A DNA stretch of 64,000 nucleotides from Bacillota bacterium (lineage in GTDB: Bacteria; Bacillota; Clostridia; Lachnospirales; Lachnospiraceae), in the NCBI GenBank assembly GCA_023434365.1, contig JAEYSV010000016.1, positions 62,001 through 126,000 of the forward strand, read 5' to 3'. Every line of letters begins with the position of its first letter. Positions within the stretch are counted from its first letter, which is position 1. The notes below the pieces were generated by a model. That model was given only the letters and a program-made list of their open reading frames with translations, ran no database searches and was not told the origin of the DNA. A program made the translations under genes and the position numbers. Of this stretch, positions 19,065-27,056 are shown piece by piece.

Positions 19065-19270
19065 AAAAAAACCTATGAAACATCCACAATAATGTCTCAT
19101 AGGTCAATCATCATATCATAAGAGGCATATCTATCATGGAATTATGGTACACAAATAAAAGTCCAACTACCCTAGACTATTTTCCGATACCATTTCATAG
19201 ATTAATTACTTTCCACTATAAGATACAATTAACAAAAAAATACCTCGCTTTATTTTTATAATTTATATTA
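19065..19270 (-). ncRNA. Candidate structured leader or small RNA upstream of the mutS2-like gene
   Basis: The 426-base gap 18958-19383 holds a promoter (19277-19305) and, about 170-200 bases downstream, a strong terminator (19071-19104). Between them ATGGTA/TACCAT arms (minus strand, about 19188 and 19150) enclose an inner hairpin AGTC..GGACT, which points to a folded RNA of about 200 nt. It ends about 110 bases before the mutS2-like start, so it may be an attenuator leader or a free-standing sRNA. I could not match it to T-box, purine, SAM, lysine, guanidine or 6S consensus elements. Confidence 0.45.
19071..19104 (-). terminator. Intrinsic terminator inside the mutS2 leader region
   Basis: A 13-bp stem with one wobble (ACCTATGAAACAT at 19071-19083, ATGTCTCATAGGT at 19092-19104), an 8-base loop, and a run of seven T on the minus strand. 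Confidence 0.85.
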
Positions 19271-19276
19271 TTTATT

Positions 19277-19305
19277 ATAATATTTTATCTATATCCATCT
19301 GTCAA
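19277..19305 (-). promoter_or_regulatory. Promoter of the structured leader/sRNA
   Basis: Minus strand TTGACA (19300-19305), 17-base spacer, TATTAT (19277-19282). It lies after the XRE gene and points toward the mutS2-like gene. Confidence 0.7.
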
Positions 19306-19383
19306 GATAGTGTTACAAAAAAATGTAATACTTTTTATAGTATCTGACAATGAGGACAATAATAGATATTTCCGCTGTCCGTC

Positions 19384-20055
19384 TTACTTCACTACTCCGC
19401 CATGAAAATAACATTCATATATCTTTTCATTCTGATAAAAGATGTCTTCATACCCCTGGTACCAGACAAATTCCCCTTCTACTTTGCAGTGATATGTGTA
19501 TTCACCCTTTCGATAAATAACAGGACCACGATACGGCATTTCATAAGGCACATGGTGCAGAGCTTCTTTTAAAAAATCTCCATTAAAATGCTCTCCTAAT
19601 ACACGACCTATATAGTTCATAGTCCAGACTGGTTCATTACGTAACCAGATAGCCTCTTCCCCAGAGAATTTTTCACCACCAAGGTACGTGTCGTAATATA
19701 AATATTCGCCTTCTTCATACTGATAATCATGGGAAGCAACTCTGGATGATTCAGTTTCTGCTCCATGTCCGGCATATGTCTGCTGCTTGGCTCGAATTAG
19801 AAAGCTAATCGCCTCATCAATTAACACATCATCATGATTGCGTAAAGAAAGATTACATTCCTCTTCCTTTACAATTCGATCAATCGTAACACCATACAAT
19901 TCACTTAACTGAATCATTCCATATAATTCAGGAATTACCTGCCCACTTTCCCACTTCCCAATTGTCTGTCTTGAAACCCCTAACTTATCAGCTAACTGTT
20001 CCTGGGAATAACCATTTTGCTTTCTTAATAACTGCAGTTTGTCTTGCAATCTCAT
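19384..20055 (-). CDS. XRE-family regulator with DUF5680 domain
   Basis: A 223-residue protein. Residues 1-60 are a Cro/C1 helix-turn-helix (LQLLRKQNGYSQEQLADKLGVSRQTIGKWESGQVIPE), and residues ~125-220 (YYDTYLGGEKFSGEEAIWLR...CYFHGG) match the DUF5680 fold often fused to such HTHs in Firmicutes. The role of DUF5680 is not established. A GGTGA site precedes the ATG. An inverted repeat upstream may be its operator. It could control the neighbouring acetyltransferase/rsgA genes or only itself; the sequence does not say which. Confidence 0.9.
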   Translation of the reverse strand: MRLQDKLQLLRKQNGYSQEQLADKLGVSRQTIGKWESGQVIPELYGMIQLSELYGVTIDRIVKEEECNLSLRNHDDVLIDEAISFLIRAKQQTYAGHGAETESSRVASHDYQYEEGEYLYYDTYLGGEKFSGEEAIWLRNEPVWTMNYIGRVLGEHFNGDFLKEALHHVPYEMPYRGPVIYRKGEYTYHCKVEGEFVWYQGYEDIFYQNEKIYECYFHGGVVK

Positions 20056-20122
20056 TCTTCATCACCTCATACACATTATAACAAGGTATGGGTAATTCTT
20101 CCACCAATTTGCATTTGCATTA

Positions 20123-20142
20123 ATGTAACTTTGTGGTTACAT
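20123..20142. promoter_or_regulatory. Inverted repeat upstream of the XRE gene, possible operator
   Basis: ATGTAAC (20123-20129) and GTTACAT (20136-20142) form a perfect 7-bp dyad about 70 bases before the XRE start; a TATAAT for that gene lies between them and the ATG. No T-run follows, so an operator is more likely than a terminator for the acetyltransferase gene. Confidence 0.4.
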
Positions 20143-20166
20143 TATCGTAAGCTACTTACTAGTATT

Positions 20167-20601
20167 CTAATAATGCAGCTCCATAATATACTCTTGGCCA
20201 AACACTTGCCCAGTAAACTCAAATCCCATACTCTGATACAGATGTACTGCTGCCTTCCCATCAAGGTGAACTCCCAGCAGGATTTTATTCTTGTTCTTAT
20301 CTTCCTTAATCCTGTTAATGAGCGATTCTAAAGCAAGTTTTCCATATCCTTTTCCTTGAAAACGTTGATCAATCATAAAACGATAGATCCAATATTCTCC
20401 ATCATCAGTATCAATACAGTACATTGCAAACCCAACTAAGGTATCCTCCTTATAGATAGCTAGTGGTATACACTCTGGCTGGACATATGCCTGTGCAATT
20501 GAAACCGCATTATTCAATACTAGATTTTCATGTTCCTTGGCTACGGATTGATCTATTACTTCCCAAAAATTCGTTGTATCTACTTGTTTTAAACTAATCA
20601 T
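20167..20601 (-). CDS. GNAT N-acetyltransferase, BltD-like (probable diamine/polyamine acetyltransferase)
   Basis: A 144-residue GNAT protein. The acetyl-CoA loop is RFQGKGYGKLALESL (residues ~80-95), preceded by WIYRFMIDQ and followed by HLYQSMGFEFTGQ. The pattern LVGFAMYCIDTDDGEYWIYRFMID is much like the Bacillus spermine/spermidine acetyltransferase BltD, so a polyamine substrate is a fair guess. Its ATG immediately follows the rsgA stop codon and its ribosome site lies within the rsgA end (GAGGGGTGATATAG), so it is co-translated with rsgA. Confidence 0.85.
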   Translation of the reverse strand: MISLKQVDTTNFWEVIDQSVAKEHENLVLNNAVSIAQAYVQPECIPLAIYKEDTLVGFAMYCIDTDDGEYWIYRFMIDQRFQGKGYGKLALESLINRIKEDKNKNKILLGVHLDGKAAVHLYQSMGFEFTGQVFGQEYIMELHY

Positions 20602-21675
20602 CTATATCACCCCTCGATCCATTTCATTCGATTTATTCATTTCTTTCGTTTTATTCTTATCTTTCGGTTTATTTTTTTCTTTCAATTTATTCTTTTCATA
20701 TTGATCACGTTGCCGCTTAATTCCTGTCGCTCTTTGTAATCCCCAGTCATTCTCATTCCTTAACTGACAGTATAACTTCCAACGTTCCATCGAGATCTCA
20801 TTGTCTGCAATTGCCTGCTTAATAGCACACCCAGGCTCCGTCTGGTGGCTACAGTTACTAAACTTGCATAGACCCAAATACTCCTTAATATCAGAAAAAA
20901 CATCCTCTATCCCTTCCTCTACATCTAACATTCCAAGTTCTCTGATACCTGGTGTGTCTATAAATGATACCCCTAATGGAAGTTGTATTAATTGTCGATG
21001 AGTCGTAGTATGACGTCCCTTTGAGTCGACTTCGCGAATCTCACTTACCTTCATAACTTCTTCCCCTGCAATCGCATTGACAAGAGTTGATTTACCAACT
21101 CCAGAAGAACCAAGTAAAGCTATCGTTATCCCCTCCGTTAAATAAGGGGTTAACTCCTCCATTCCTTTTCCAGCAATTGCGCTTACTGCGCACACCTTAA
21201 CCTGATCAGAGATTCCTTTTACTTCCTCAATATAACTATCTATCTCATTACATAAATCAGCTTTCGTTAATATTACTACCGGTTTCGCGCCACCTTGTAC
21301 TGTCACGGTAACATATCTGGCAATACGATTTAGATTATAATTCTGATTCAATGACGCAACAATAAACACGTAATCAAAATTAGCTGCTAAAACCTGCTCT
21401 TTTAGACTTTTTACAAATCCTGCTGCATGACCTGACTGATTCGGCCTTTTAAACACACTTTTTCTAGGATATACTTCCTCAATCACACAATCACCATATG
21501 GATTATATCTCATTAACACATAATCCCCAATAACCGGGAATTCACGATTCTCTTTATAAAATGCTCCTTTAACTCTAGCTCGCGTTTCACCCTTTTCACT
21601 TATCACATGAAAGAATTCGCGATGGACTTCACTAATCCGTCCTTTAATTTTTGTTTCACAATTATTCATTCTCAT
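20602..21675 (-). CDS. rsgA: Small ribosomal subunit biogenesis GTPase RsgA
   Basis: A 357-residue circularly permuted GTPase that helps mature the 30S subunit. Residues ~1-75 form the OB fold (KGRISEVHREFFHVISEKGE), then the permuted G motifs: TKADL (G4, ~157), SAIAGKG (G5), GSSGVGKSTLVN (G1, ~188), DTPG (G3, ~240), and the zinc-binding C-terminal cluster CKFSNCSHQTEPGC (~272-285). The last ~30 residues are an unusual low-complexity tail of Lys/Asn/Glu repeats (KNKxKE units). The start at 21675 lies 7 bases after GGAGG. A short leader ORF, a 9-bp hairpin and a weak terminator lie upstream. Confidence 0.96.
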   Translation of the reverse strand: MRMNNCETKIKGRISEVHREFFHVISEKGETRARVKGAFYKENREFPVIGDYVLMRYNPYGDCVIEEVYPRKSVFKRPNQSGHAAGFVKSLKEQVLAANFDYVFIVASLNQNYNLNRIARYVTVTVQGGAKPVVILTKADLCNEIDSYIEEVKGISDQVKVCAVSAIAGKGMEELTPYLTEGITIALLGSSGVGKSTLVNAIAGEEVMKVSEIREVDSKGRHTTTHRQLIQLPLGVSFIDTPGIRELGMLDVEEGIEDVFSDIKEYLGLCKFSNCSHQTEPGCAIKQAIADNEISMERWKLYCQLRNENDWGLQRATGIKRQRDQYEKNKLKEKNKPKDKNKTKEMNKSNEMDRGVI

Positions 21676-21706
21676 TCATTTTCCTCCAATTTTGGACACA
21701 AAAAAA

Positions 21707-21722
21707 CTTGCCTATCAGCAAG
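21707..21722 (-). terminator. Weak intrinsic terminator in the rsgA leader
   Basis: A 5-bp stem CTTGC/GCAAG with a 6-base loop and a T-run on the minus strand ends about 25 bases before the rsgA start. The stem is short; its position after a mini-ORF and a hairpin is what makes it notable. Confidence 0.4.
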
Positions 21723-21755
21723 CCTGTTTGTGCAGTATTACGAAAGGTTTCTTAC

Positions 21756-21780
21756 TTGTAGAAGCTAATAACTTCTACAA
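21756..21780 (-). other. Perfect 9-bp hairpin in the rsgA leader
   Basis: TTGTAGAAG (21756-21764) pairs with CTTCTACAA (21772-21780) over a 7-base loop. It sits between the mini-ORF and the terminator. Confidence 0.6.
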
Positions 21781-21791
21781 TACATATTAAA

Positions 21792-21824
21792 TTATTGAAT
21801 CATCACCATATCCATTTTTCTCAT
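21792..21824 (-). CDS. Possible 10-residue leader peptide upstream of rsgA
   Basis: ATG at 21824 follows an AAAGGAGTGG ribosome site by 11 bases and encodes MRKMDMVMIQ then TAA. It may be a regulatory mini-ORF, since a hairpin and a weak terminator follow before rsgA. Peptide content is not tied to any amino acid except that four of ten residues are Met. Could be chance. Confidence 0.3.
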   Translation of the reverse strand: MRKMDMVMIQ

Positions 21825-21932
21825 AATTTAATCCACTCCTTTCATAAGCCAATTGAAGATTTAAGCACAACGCTATTGTATCTTTCTTCCAGCGCTATGT
21901 CAAGCTAATAATACCACAATTATGTAAATACT

Positions 21933-22337
21933 CTAATACTTTCCTGTCATAAGTAAATTATTAATATTTTGCTGCTTCCCCCAGTATTGTTCCACTTTTC
22001 CCTGTTCATCCTCTAAGGATACTTCAAACTGATCTCCCGAGTTCCCTACTGAGATTTTCTCACCCGATTTTAGATTTACCTTTATTTCTACTGTTATCAT
22101 TGTTCCAGCACCTTCTTCATTCTCTTCCACATCTGAAATCTGATTATAATATTCAACAAACTAGGCAATGTCAAGATTGATCTCTTCGCCAGTATCGATT
22201 TTATTCATTACGACAGATTCCACCTCTTCTTTCGTTAATTGTGGTAATTCATCAGATGATTGATAATATAAATAGATAAATACTACCCCAACTATACAAA
22301 GAACCCCAATGAAAATATTAATGATACCTTTTTTCAT
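21933..22337 (-). pseudogene. Small membrane-anchored protein interrupted by an in-frame amber codon
   Basis: From an ATG at 22337, with AAGGGG upstream, the frame encodes an N-terminal membrane anchor (MKKGIINIFIGVLCIVGVVF), then TKEEVESVVMNKIDTGEEINLDIA, then TAG at 22161-22163, and continues in the same frame with FVEYYNQISDVEENEEG to a natural stop at 21933. Both halves read as one 134-residue protein, so a single C-to-T change in a CAG codon is a simple explanation. A strong promoter precedes it. The second half could be translated from GTG at 22130, but lacks a ribosome site. No known family recognised. Confidence 0.7.
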
Positions 22338-22405
22338 ACGAAACCCCTTCTTGCGCTAATACAGCCGCACAGATGATATAAATAATTTTAGGTGAAATTA
22401 AAGCT

Positions 22406-22433
22406 ATTATATACCAATTTATGTAAATGTCAA
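22406..22433 (-). promoter_or_regulatory. Promoter of the amber-interrupted gene
   Basis: Minus strand TTGACA (22428-22433), a 16-base spacer, TATAAT (22406-22411). Start of transcription is about 60 bases before the ATG. Confidence 0.75.
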
Positions 22434-22586
22434 TATTTTCTTTTTCTCTAACAAAACACCCGCTTATAGCTGAAATCTATTGAAATTCCAACTAAGAAGT
22501 GATATGCTACTTAAGTTAAACAAAAAAGTATCTTTACTACTAATTAGTTTATTATAATTTTACGATTAAGATGATACTATAAGAAG

Positions 22587-22612
22587 GAGCTTATATTGAT
22601 AAGCTCTTTTTT
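22587..22612 (+). terminator. Attenuator hairpin in the leader of the ABC-F gene
   Basis: GAGCTTAT (22587-22594) and ATAAGCTC (22599-22606) form a perfect 8-bp stem with a 4-base loop followed by T6. It lies only 28 bases before the ABC-F start, so it must be a leader terminator, as in antibiotic-inducible ABC-F resistance genes. Confidence 0.75.
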
Positions 22613-22634
22613 AATAAAAAGTGAGGTAAAATGA
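22596..22634 (+). CDS. Possible 12-residue leader peptide overlapping the attenuator
   Basis: A TTG codon at 22596, 6 bases after AAGGAG, opens a frame reading MISSFLIKSEVK. Its TGA stop (22632-22634) overlaps the ATG pair of the ABC-F gene. The frame runs through the descending arm and T-run of the terminator, so a ribosome on it would disrupt the hairpin. This matches ribosome-mediated attenuation; the non-ATG start keeps confidence modest. Confidence 0.45.
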   Translation: MISSFLIKSEVK

Positions 22635-24379
22635 TGATAAAAGTTGATAACTTATCCTACTCTTTTCCACAAAAAAATCTATTTGATAATATCTCCTTTT
22701 CATTAGAAGATGGAGAGCATGCAGCTTTAATTGGAACAAGTGGTAGTGGTAAAAGTACACTTATTAATATAATAATGAATCCCGAACAGTATCTATATGA
22801 TGGGAAGATAGAAGTAGCATCAGATTTAAGAATCGGCTATGTAAGCCAGTTTTATGAATTAGAAGAGTCAAGCCAAATCACTGTATTTGAATATATTTCA
22901 GAATCATTTGTGAAGCTTCAGCAGGAAATTGATACAATCTGTGCTGCAATGGAAACCTCGTCAGAGATAGAAACATTACTTGAACAATACCAACAGGCAT
23001 TGGATCAGTTTGACGCAATCGGTGGAGATGATTACGAAAGTATCATCAGTAAAAAGCTATATCTAGCAAACCTAAGCAATCATGCTGACTTACCAATCTC
23101 TAAACTGAGTGGTGGAGAATTCAAACTTGTACAAGTCATTAAAGAAATGCTTACAGCTCCAAACTTACTAATCATGGACGAACCCGATGTATTCTTAGAC
23201 TTTGAAAACCTGAATTCCCTTAGAAACCTAATTAATACACACAAAGGTATCATGCTTGTAATCACTCATAATCGTTATCTGTTAAATCATTGCTTTAACA
23301 AGATTCTGCACCTAGAAAACACCGAACTTCAGGAGTTTAGCGGACGCTATATAGACTATAACTTTACCTTATTACAAAGTAAAATCGAATTACAGGAGCT
23401 GGCTGCTGCCGATACAGAGGAAATTGCACGTCATGAGAAGATTATTGATCGATTCCGAACTGCCGCTACACGCAATGCAGAAGCTAGTAGAGGAAAATCA
23501 CTTCATGCCAGAGTGTCGCTTCTTGAAAGGCTTGAAGCACGTAGAATAAAACCGCCCTTTGTTGAGATCAAACAACCGAAGATTCGATTGAAAGCCGAAC
23601 CGAGGGAGGAAGAAACTACCCTATTAAAAGTAACTGACTACCATGTTTCATTTCAAGATGTGCTATTAGAGAATGTAAACTTTGAGATAAGCTCCTCCGA
23701 TAAAGTAGCATTAATCGGTCCAAATGGTACCGGAAAAACAACATTACTTCGAGATATTTATAAAAACAATCATTCGGCAATTACTATTGAAGAAGACTCA
23801 AAAGTTGCATTTTTGTCACAGATTCAAGGTGAAATGCTCAATGAATCCAATACAATACTAGATGAATTCTTTGATGCAGGATTCAAATCAAATGGAGAAA
23901 TTGCCTCATATCTTTTAGGCTATGGTTTGAAAGATGAGGTTCTTAATCAGAAAATAGGCTCTTTATCCGGTGGTGAAAAAAACATACTGCAATTAGCTAA
24001 AATTGGTATGGACAAAACTAACCTACTGCTTCTAGATGAACCTACCAGCCATCTCGACACGTATTCACAAATGGCTTTAGAAAAAGCAATGGAGAACTAT
24101 AAAGGAGCAATTCTTATGGTTTCTCATGATTTTTATACGATTGCAAACTGTATGGATTACGTTTTGCTTATTGAAGATAAAACAATACGAAAAATGAGTA
24201 TCCGTAAATTCCGTAAAATGATTTATGCGAAACATCTAGATAAGGACTATTTAGAATTAGAACAGAAGAAAAAAGCAATTGAAACTAAAATAGAACAAGC
24301 GCTAAGCAATTCCAATTTTGCCAATGCGAAAGTTTTATCAGAAGAGTTAGAACCAATCATTCAAGCAATGGTGAATTAA
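22634..24379 (+). CDS. ABC-F family ATPase, probable ribosome-protection/antibiotic-response protein
   Basis: A 581-residue protein with two ABC ATPase cassettes and no membrane segments. First cassette: Walker A GTSGSGKST (34-42), signature KLSGGE (~158), Walker B LLIMDEPD; second: Walker A GPNGTGKT (~362), SLSGGEKNILQL, LLLLDEPTSHLD. A linker of ~100 residues (240-340) with the basic stretch RGKSLHARVSLLERLEARR corresponds to the P-site tRNA-interaction motif of ABC-F factors, and a short coiled-coil tail ends the protein. The start at 22634 (MIKVDNL) gives 6-base spacing to GAGGT. The attenuator in the leader argues for an ARE-type (drug-induced) role, but I cannot assign a named resistance gene. 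Confidence 0.88.
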   Translation: MIKVDNLSYSFPQKNLFDNISFSLEDGEHAALIGTSGSGKSTLINIIMNPEQYLYDGKIEVASDLRIGYVSQFYELEESSQITVFEYISESFVKLQQEIDTICAAMETSSEIETLLEQYQQALDQFDAIGGDDYESIISKKLYLANLSNHADLPISKLSGGEFKLVQVIKEMLTAPNLLIMDEPDVFLDFENLNSLRNLINTHKGIMLVITHNRYLLNHCFNKILHLENTELQEFSGRYIDYNFTLLQSKIELQELAAADTEEIARHEKIIDRFRTAATRNAEASRGKSLHARVSLLERLEARRIKPPFVEIKQPKIRLKAEPREEETTLLKVTDYHVSFQDVLLENVNFEISSSDKVALIGPNGTGKTTLLRDIYKNNHSAITIEEDSKVAFLSQIQGEMLNESNTILDEFFDAGFKSNGEIASYLLGYGLKDEVLNQKIGSLSGGEKNILQLAKIGMDKTNLLLLDEPTSHLDTYSQMALEKAMENYKGAILMVSHDFYTIANCMDYVLLIEDKTIRKMSIRKFRKMIYAKHLDKDYLELEQKKKAIETKIEQALSNSNFANAKVLSEELEPIIQAMVN

Positions 24380-24393
24380 TACGTGTGAACTAT

Positions 24394-24429
24394 AAAACCT
24401 CTCAGGCTAGCACATAGCTGAGAGGTTTT
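24394..24429 (+). terminator. Terminator of the ABC-F gene
   Basis: A perfect 12-bp stem (AAAACCTCTCAG at 24394-24405 with CTGAGAGGTTTT at 24418-24429) and a following T-rich tail, 14 bases after the stop. Confidence 0.92.
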
Positions 24430-24480
24430 GTTTTTGATTCCGTCGTATATTTAAAACTAATTTCATTCTTTCTTTAATGC

Positions 24481-25011
24481 TTAAAATAGAAAGTAGAGCA
24501 AATGTCCTGCAGAAACAATAACACATATTATTCCCGCGATTCTCGTAACAGTATAAAAAGCATCTGACGGCTCAACATTTTTATACTTCCAACCATGAAG
24601 CAGAAAAAATACAAGATACGGCGTACATAGGCATAGTAAACCTCCAACTAACAACCCTAATGCTTTTATTAAGTAACTAAGTGGGGCATTTGTTTTTATT
24701 GCCTCTATCCCAGATGACACAAAGTCAACCAAATGACTAGGAACGTCTTCTTTATACCCTACCGAAGCAAGAGAATCGTCATCTGTTAATTCATAGCTAA
24801 AAACGTATCCATCCACTTCTACTGTATCATTTTTCTCAAAAGACAATACCATTCCCTTATAGTCCTGACCAGATAATACCTTATACTTATTGTTAGCAAT
24901 GCGCATAAATACATGTCCATCATGAAACTCAAAAATAACAGATAGCCATAAGATTAGAATGGATAACGCACATATACCTAACGTAATGATTACTTTCTTT
25001 TTCTTACTCAT
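24481..25011 (-). CDS. Hypothetical membrane protein
   Basis: A 176-residue protein with a transmembrane segment at about 7-26 (KVIITLGICALSILILWLSVIF), a ~80-residue outer segment rich in acidic residues (KVLSGQDYKGMVLSFEKNDTVEVDGYVFSYELTDDDSLAS), and two more transmembrane segments at ~115-137 and ~150-172. No recognised domain. It is a single gene on the minus strand between the ABC-F gene and a chemoreceptor, with an AGGGGGAGT site before its ATG. Confidence 0.7.
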   Translation of the reverse strand: MSKKKKVIITLGICALSILILWLSVIFEFHDGHVFMRIANNKYKVLSGQDYKGMVLSFEKNDTVEVDGYVFSYELTDDDSLASVGYKEDVPSHLVDFVSSGIEAIKTNAPLSYLIKALGLLVGGLLCLCTPYLVFFLLHGWKYKNVEPSDAFYTVTRIAGIICVIVSAGHLLYFLF

Positions 25012-25291
25012 ATATACTCCCCCTGATTAATCAACTTTAACTTAATCCATGACCCGTCTCCACTGACGATTTATATGTAATATTATACCATTGCATTGCT
25101 TTGCATGGCAAATATTACATTTACTAAAAGATAGCTATTTATCCGATAAACATATTAGAGTGAATGTACTACCATAAACCTTGATTAACAGCAGAAAAGG
25201 GTCGTAAGTTATAAAGATAGGTTTACATAACTAGATTAAGCTTCGTTTATTACTCAAAATTGACTTAAAAAACAGACTAGGAGAAATATGC

Positions 25292-26977
25292 ATGAGATTA
25301 ACTGTAGGTAAAAAAATCGTATTTAGTTTCAGTGTAGTTATTGCACTTACAGCCTTGATTGTAGGCTTTAGTTTTTATCAGCTACAACAGATTAACAACA
25401 ATACAAAAATGATTATTCATGATTCCATTCCATTAGGTCGTTCAGCGGCTAATTTACTATCCAGTCTTGTGGATCAAGAGACCGGTGTTCGAGGATACGT
25501 TGCAACTGGTGATGAAGGTTTCTTGGAGCCCTATTATGCTGGAGATCTCAAAGGAGATATCGAGAGAATTGAGCCTTTATTGGATAGGCACCCAATTATG
25601 GCAGAATTAATTGAAGAAGCAAAGCCAAAGATACAAGCAATTCAGGAATATTTTGCTTCCCTTATTGTACTTGTAGAAAACGGCAATATAGAATCGGCGC
25701 GTTCTAAACTTGCCGACGGAAAGGCTCTCTTTGATAGTTTCCGTGAGACCAATGAAGAAATACAGCAGGATATCGATAAACTCACCAATGATTCCTGGGT
25801 ACAAGTACAAAACACCGAAAGTTCAGCAAAAACACTCATTATAATTGTTACTTTGGTAGCATGTATCGTTTCACTTATATTAACTTTCCTGTTAACGAGA
25901 ATAATATCCAAACCTATGAGAAAAGCATCACAAGCATTGAAGCAAATTGCTGAAGGTGACTTAACAGTAGAGTCAATAACAACAAAAAGTTCCGATGAAA
26001 TCGGGGAAATGATTCACAGCCTGAATATGATGGTAACGGCACTTAGAACTCTTGTCCGTACTGTTGGCGATAATTCTGAGCAAATAGCATCTATGTCAGA
26101 AGAGTTAAGTTCTGGAACCGATCAGAATATGTACGCAATTGAACATATTACTACCACTATGGAGGAGATATCCGCTGGAGCTAATACGCAAAGCCAAAAA
26201 GTAGAAGATACTTCTAATTTGATGTCTGAACTTTCCGGAAAAATTCAAGAGTTATCTTCCGCTGCTATGGTTATGTCCGAATCCTCAGTGAGTGCAACCG
26301 ATGCGGCTAAAAAAGGACAACAACATATTGATGATGTAGTAGAACAAATGAAATTCATTGATACTACCGTAAATGATTCTGCTAATGTTGTGGAGAAACT
26401 TGGTGATAAGATTCAACAAATTGGAAGCATTATCGAAGTAATAAATAGTATTGCTTCCCAAACCAATCTATTAGCTTTAAATGCTGCAATTGAGGCAGCA
26501 AGAGCTGGTGAGGCAGGAAAGGGTTTTACTGTTGTAGCAGAAGAAGTACGAATCCTTGCCGAACAATCTAATACTGCAACCAAGAATATCTCGAATATAA
26601 TTATCGAAATCCAAAAGGATGCCACGAATGCAATCGCTGAGATGAATAAAGGTACCACGGCTGTATCTCAAGGTTCTGAAATTGTAAATTATGCTGGAAG
26701 TTCCTTCAACCAAATTCTAGCTTCCATCAGTGAATTGTCGAATCAAATACAGGCAACTTCTATGGCAATGAATGAAATTAATGAGCATAGTGAGAAAATG
26801 GTTATTAATATTAATGATGTATCCCAAATTGCATATACTACTTCTTCTGGAACCCAGACTGCCTTATCCTCCATTGAGGAACAATCCGCTTCCATGGAAG
26901 AAATCACAGCAGCTTCAAATACCCTGGCCTCAATGGCAGAAGAACTACAAACGGAACTTGCCAAGTTTAAGCTATAA
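25292..26977 (+). CDS. Methyl-accepting chemotaxis protein with CHASE3-like sensor
   Basis: A 561-residue chemoreceptor. TM1 is at ~9-29; the periplasmic-side region (30-188) contains [38 protein letters not shown], a CHASE3-type four-helix sensor; TM2 is at ~187-208; HAMP follows (~209-262); the signalling domain has the conserved hairpin tip [34 protein letters not shown] (~390-425 region). The ligand is unknown. AGGAG lies 8 bases before the ATG. The gene stands alone with its own terminator, so it feeds a chemotaxis system encoded elsewhere. Confidence 0.95.
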   Translation: MRLTVGKKIVFSFSVVIALTALIVGFSFYQLQQINNNTKMIIHDSIPLGRSAANLLSSLVDQETGVRGYVATGDEGFLEPYYAGDLKGDIERIEPLLDRHPIMAELIEEAKPKIQAIQEYFASLIVLVENGNIESARSKLADGKALFDSFRETNEEIQQDIDKLTNDSWVQVQNTESSAKTLIIIVTLVACIVSLILTFLLTRIISKPMRKASQALKQIAEGDLTVESITTKSSDEIGEMIHSLNMMVTALRTLVRTVGDNSEQIASMSEELSSGTDQNMYAIEHITTTMEEISAGANTQSQKVEDTSNLMSELSGKIQELSSAAMVMSESSVSATDAAKKGQQHIDDVVEQMKFIDTTVNDSANVVEKLGDKIQQIGSIIEVINSIASQTNLLALNAAIEAARAGEAGKGFTVVAEEVRILAEQSNTATKNISNIIIEIQKDATNAIAEMNKGTTAVSQGSEIVNYAGSSFNQILASISELSNQIQATSMAMNEINEHSEKMVININDVSQIAYTTSSGTQTALSSIEEQSASMEEITAASNTLASMAEELQTELAKFKL

Positions 26978-26985
26978 ACACTACA

Positions 26986-27018
26986 AACCCCTCTCAGTTT
27001 TTTATACTGGGAGGGGTT
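26986..27018 (+). terminator. Terminator after the chemoreceptor gene
   Basis: AACCCCTCTCAGT (26986-26998) pairs with ACTGGGAGGGGTT (27006-27018) over a 7-base T-rich loop. It lies just before the convergent ABC-2 permease stop at 27057 and may serve both strands. Confidence 0.88.
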
Positions 27019-27056
27019 GTTATCTTGACTAACCTTAACAAATAACGCATCTTCTA

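Noticed and set aside
19065..19270. 6S RNA
   Set aside because: Length fits, but the closing stem between the 5' and 3' ends and the central bubble could not be drawn.
22161..22163. Pyrrolysine codon
   Set aside because: No pyl gene is in the window and a single CAG-to-TAG change explains the data. Possible only if pyl genes exist elsewhere.
25201..25291. Sigma-28 promoter of the first chemoreceptor
   Set aside because: GTCGTAAG resembles the -10 element, but the TAAA is at the wrong distance (22 bases).
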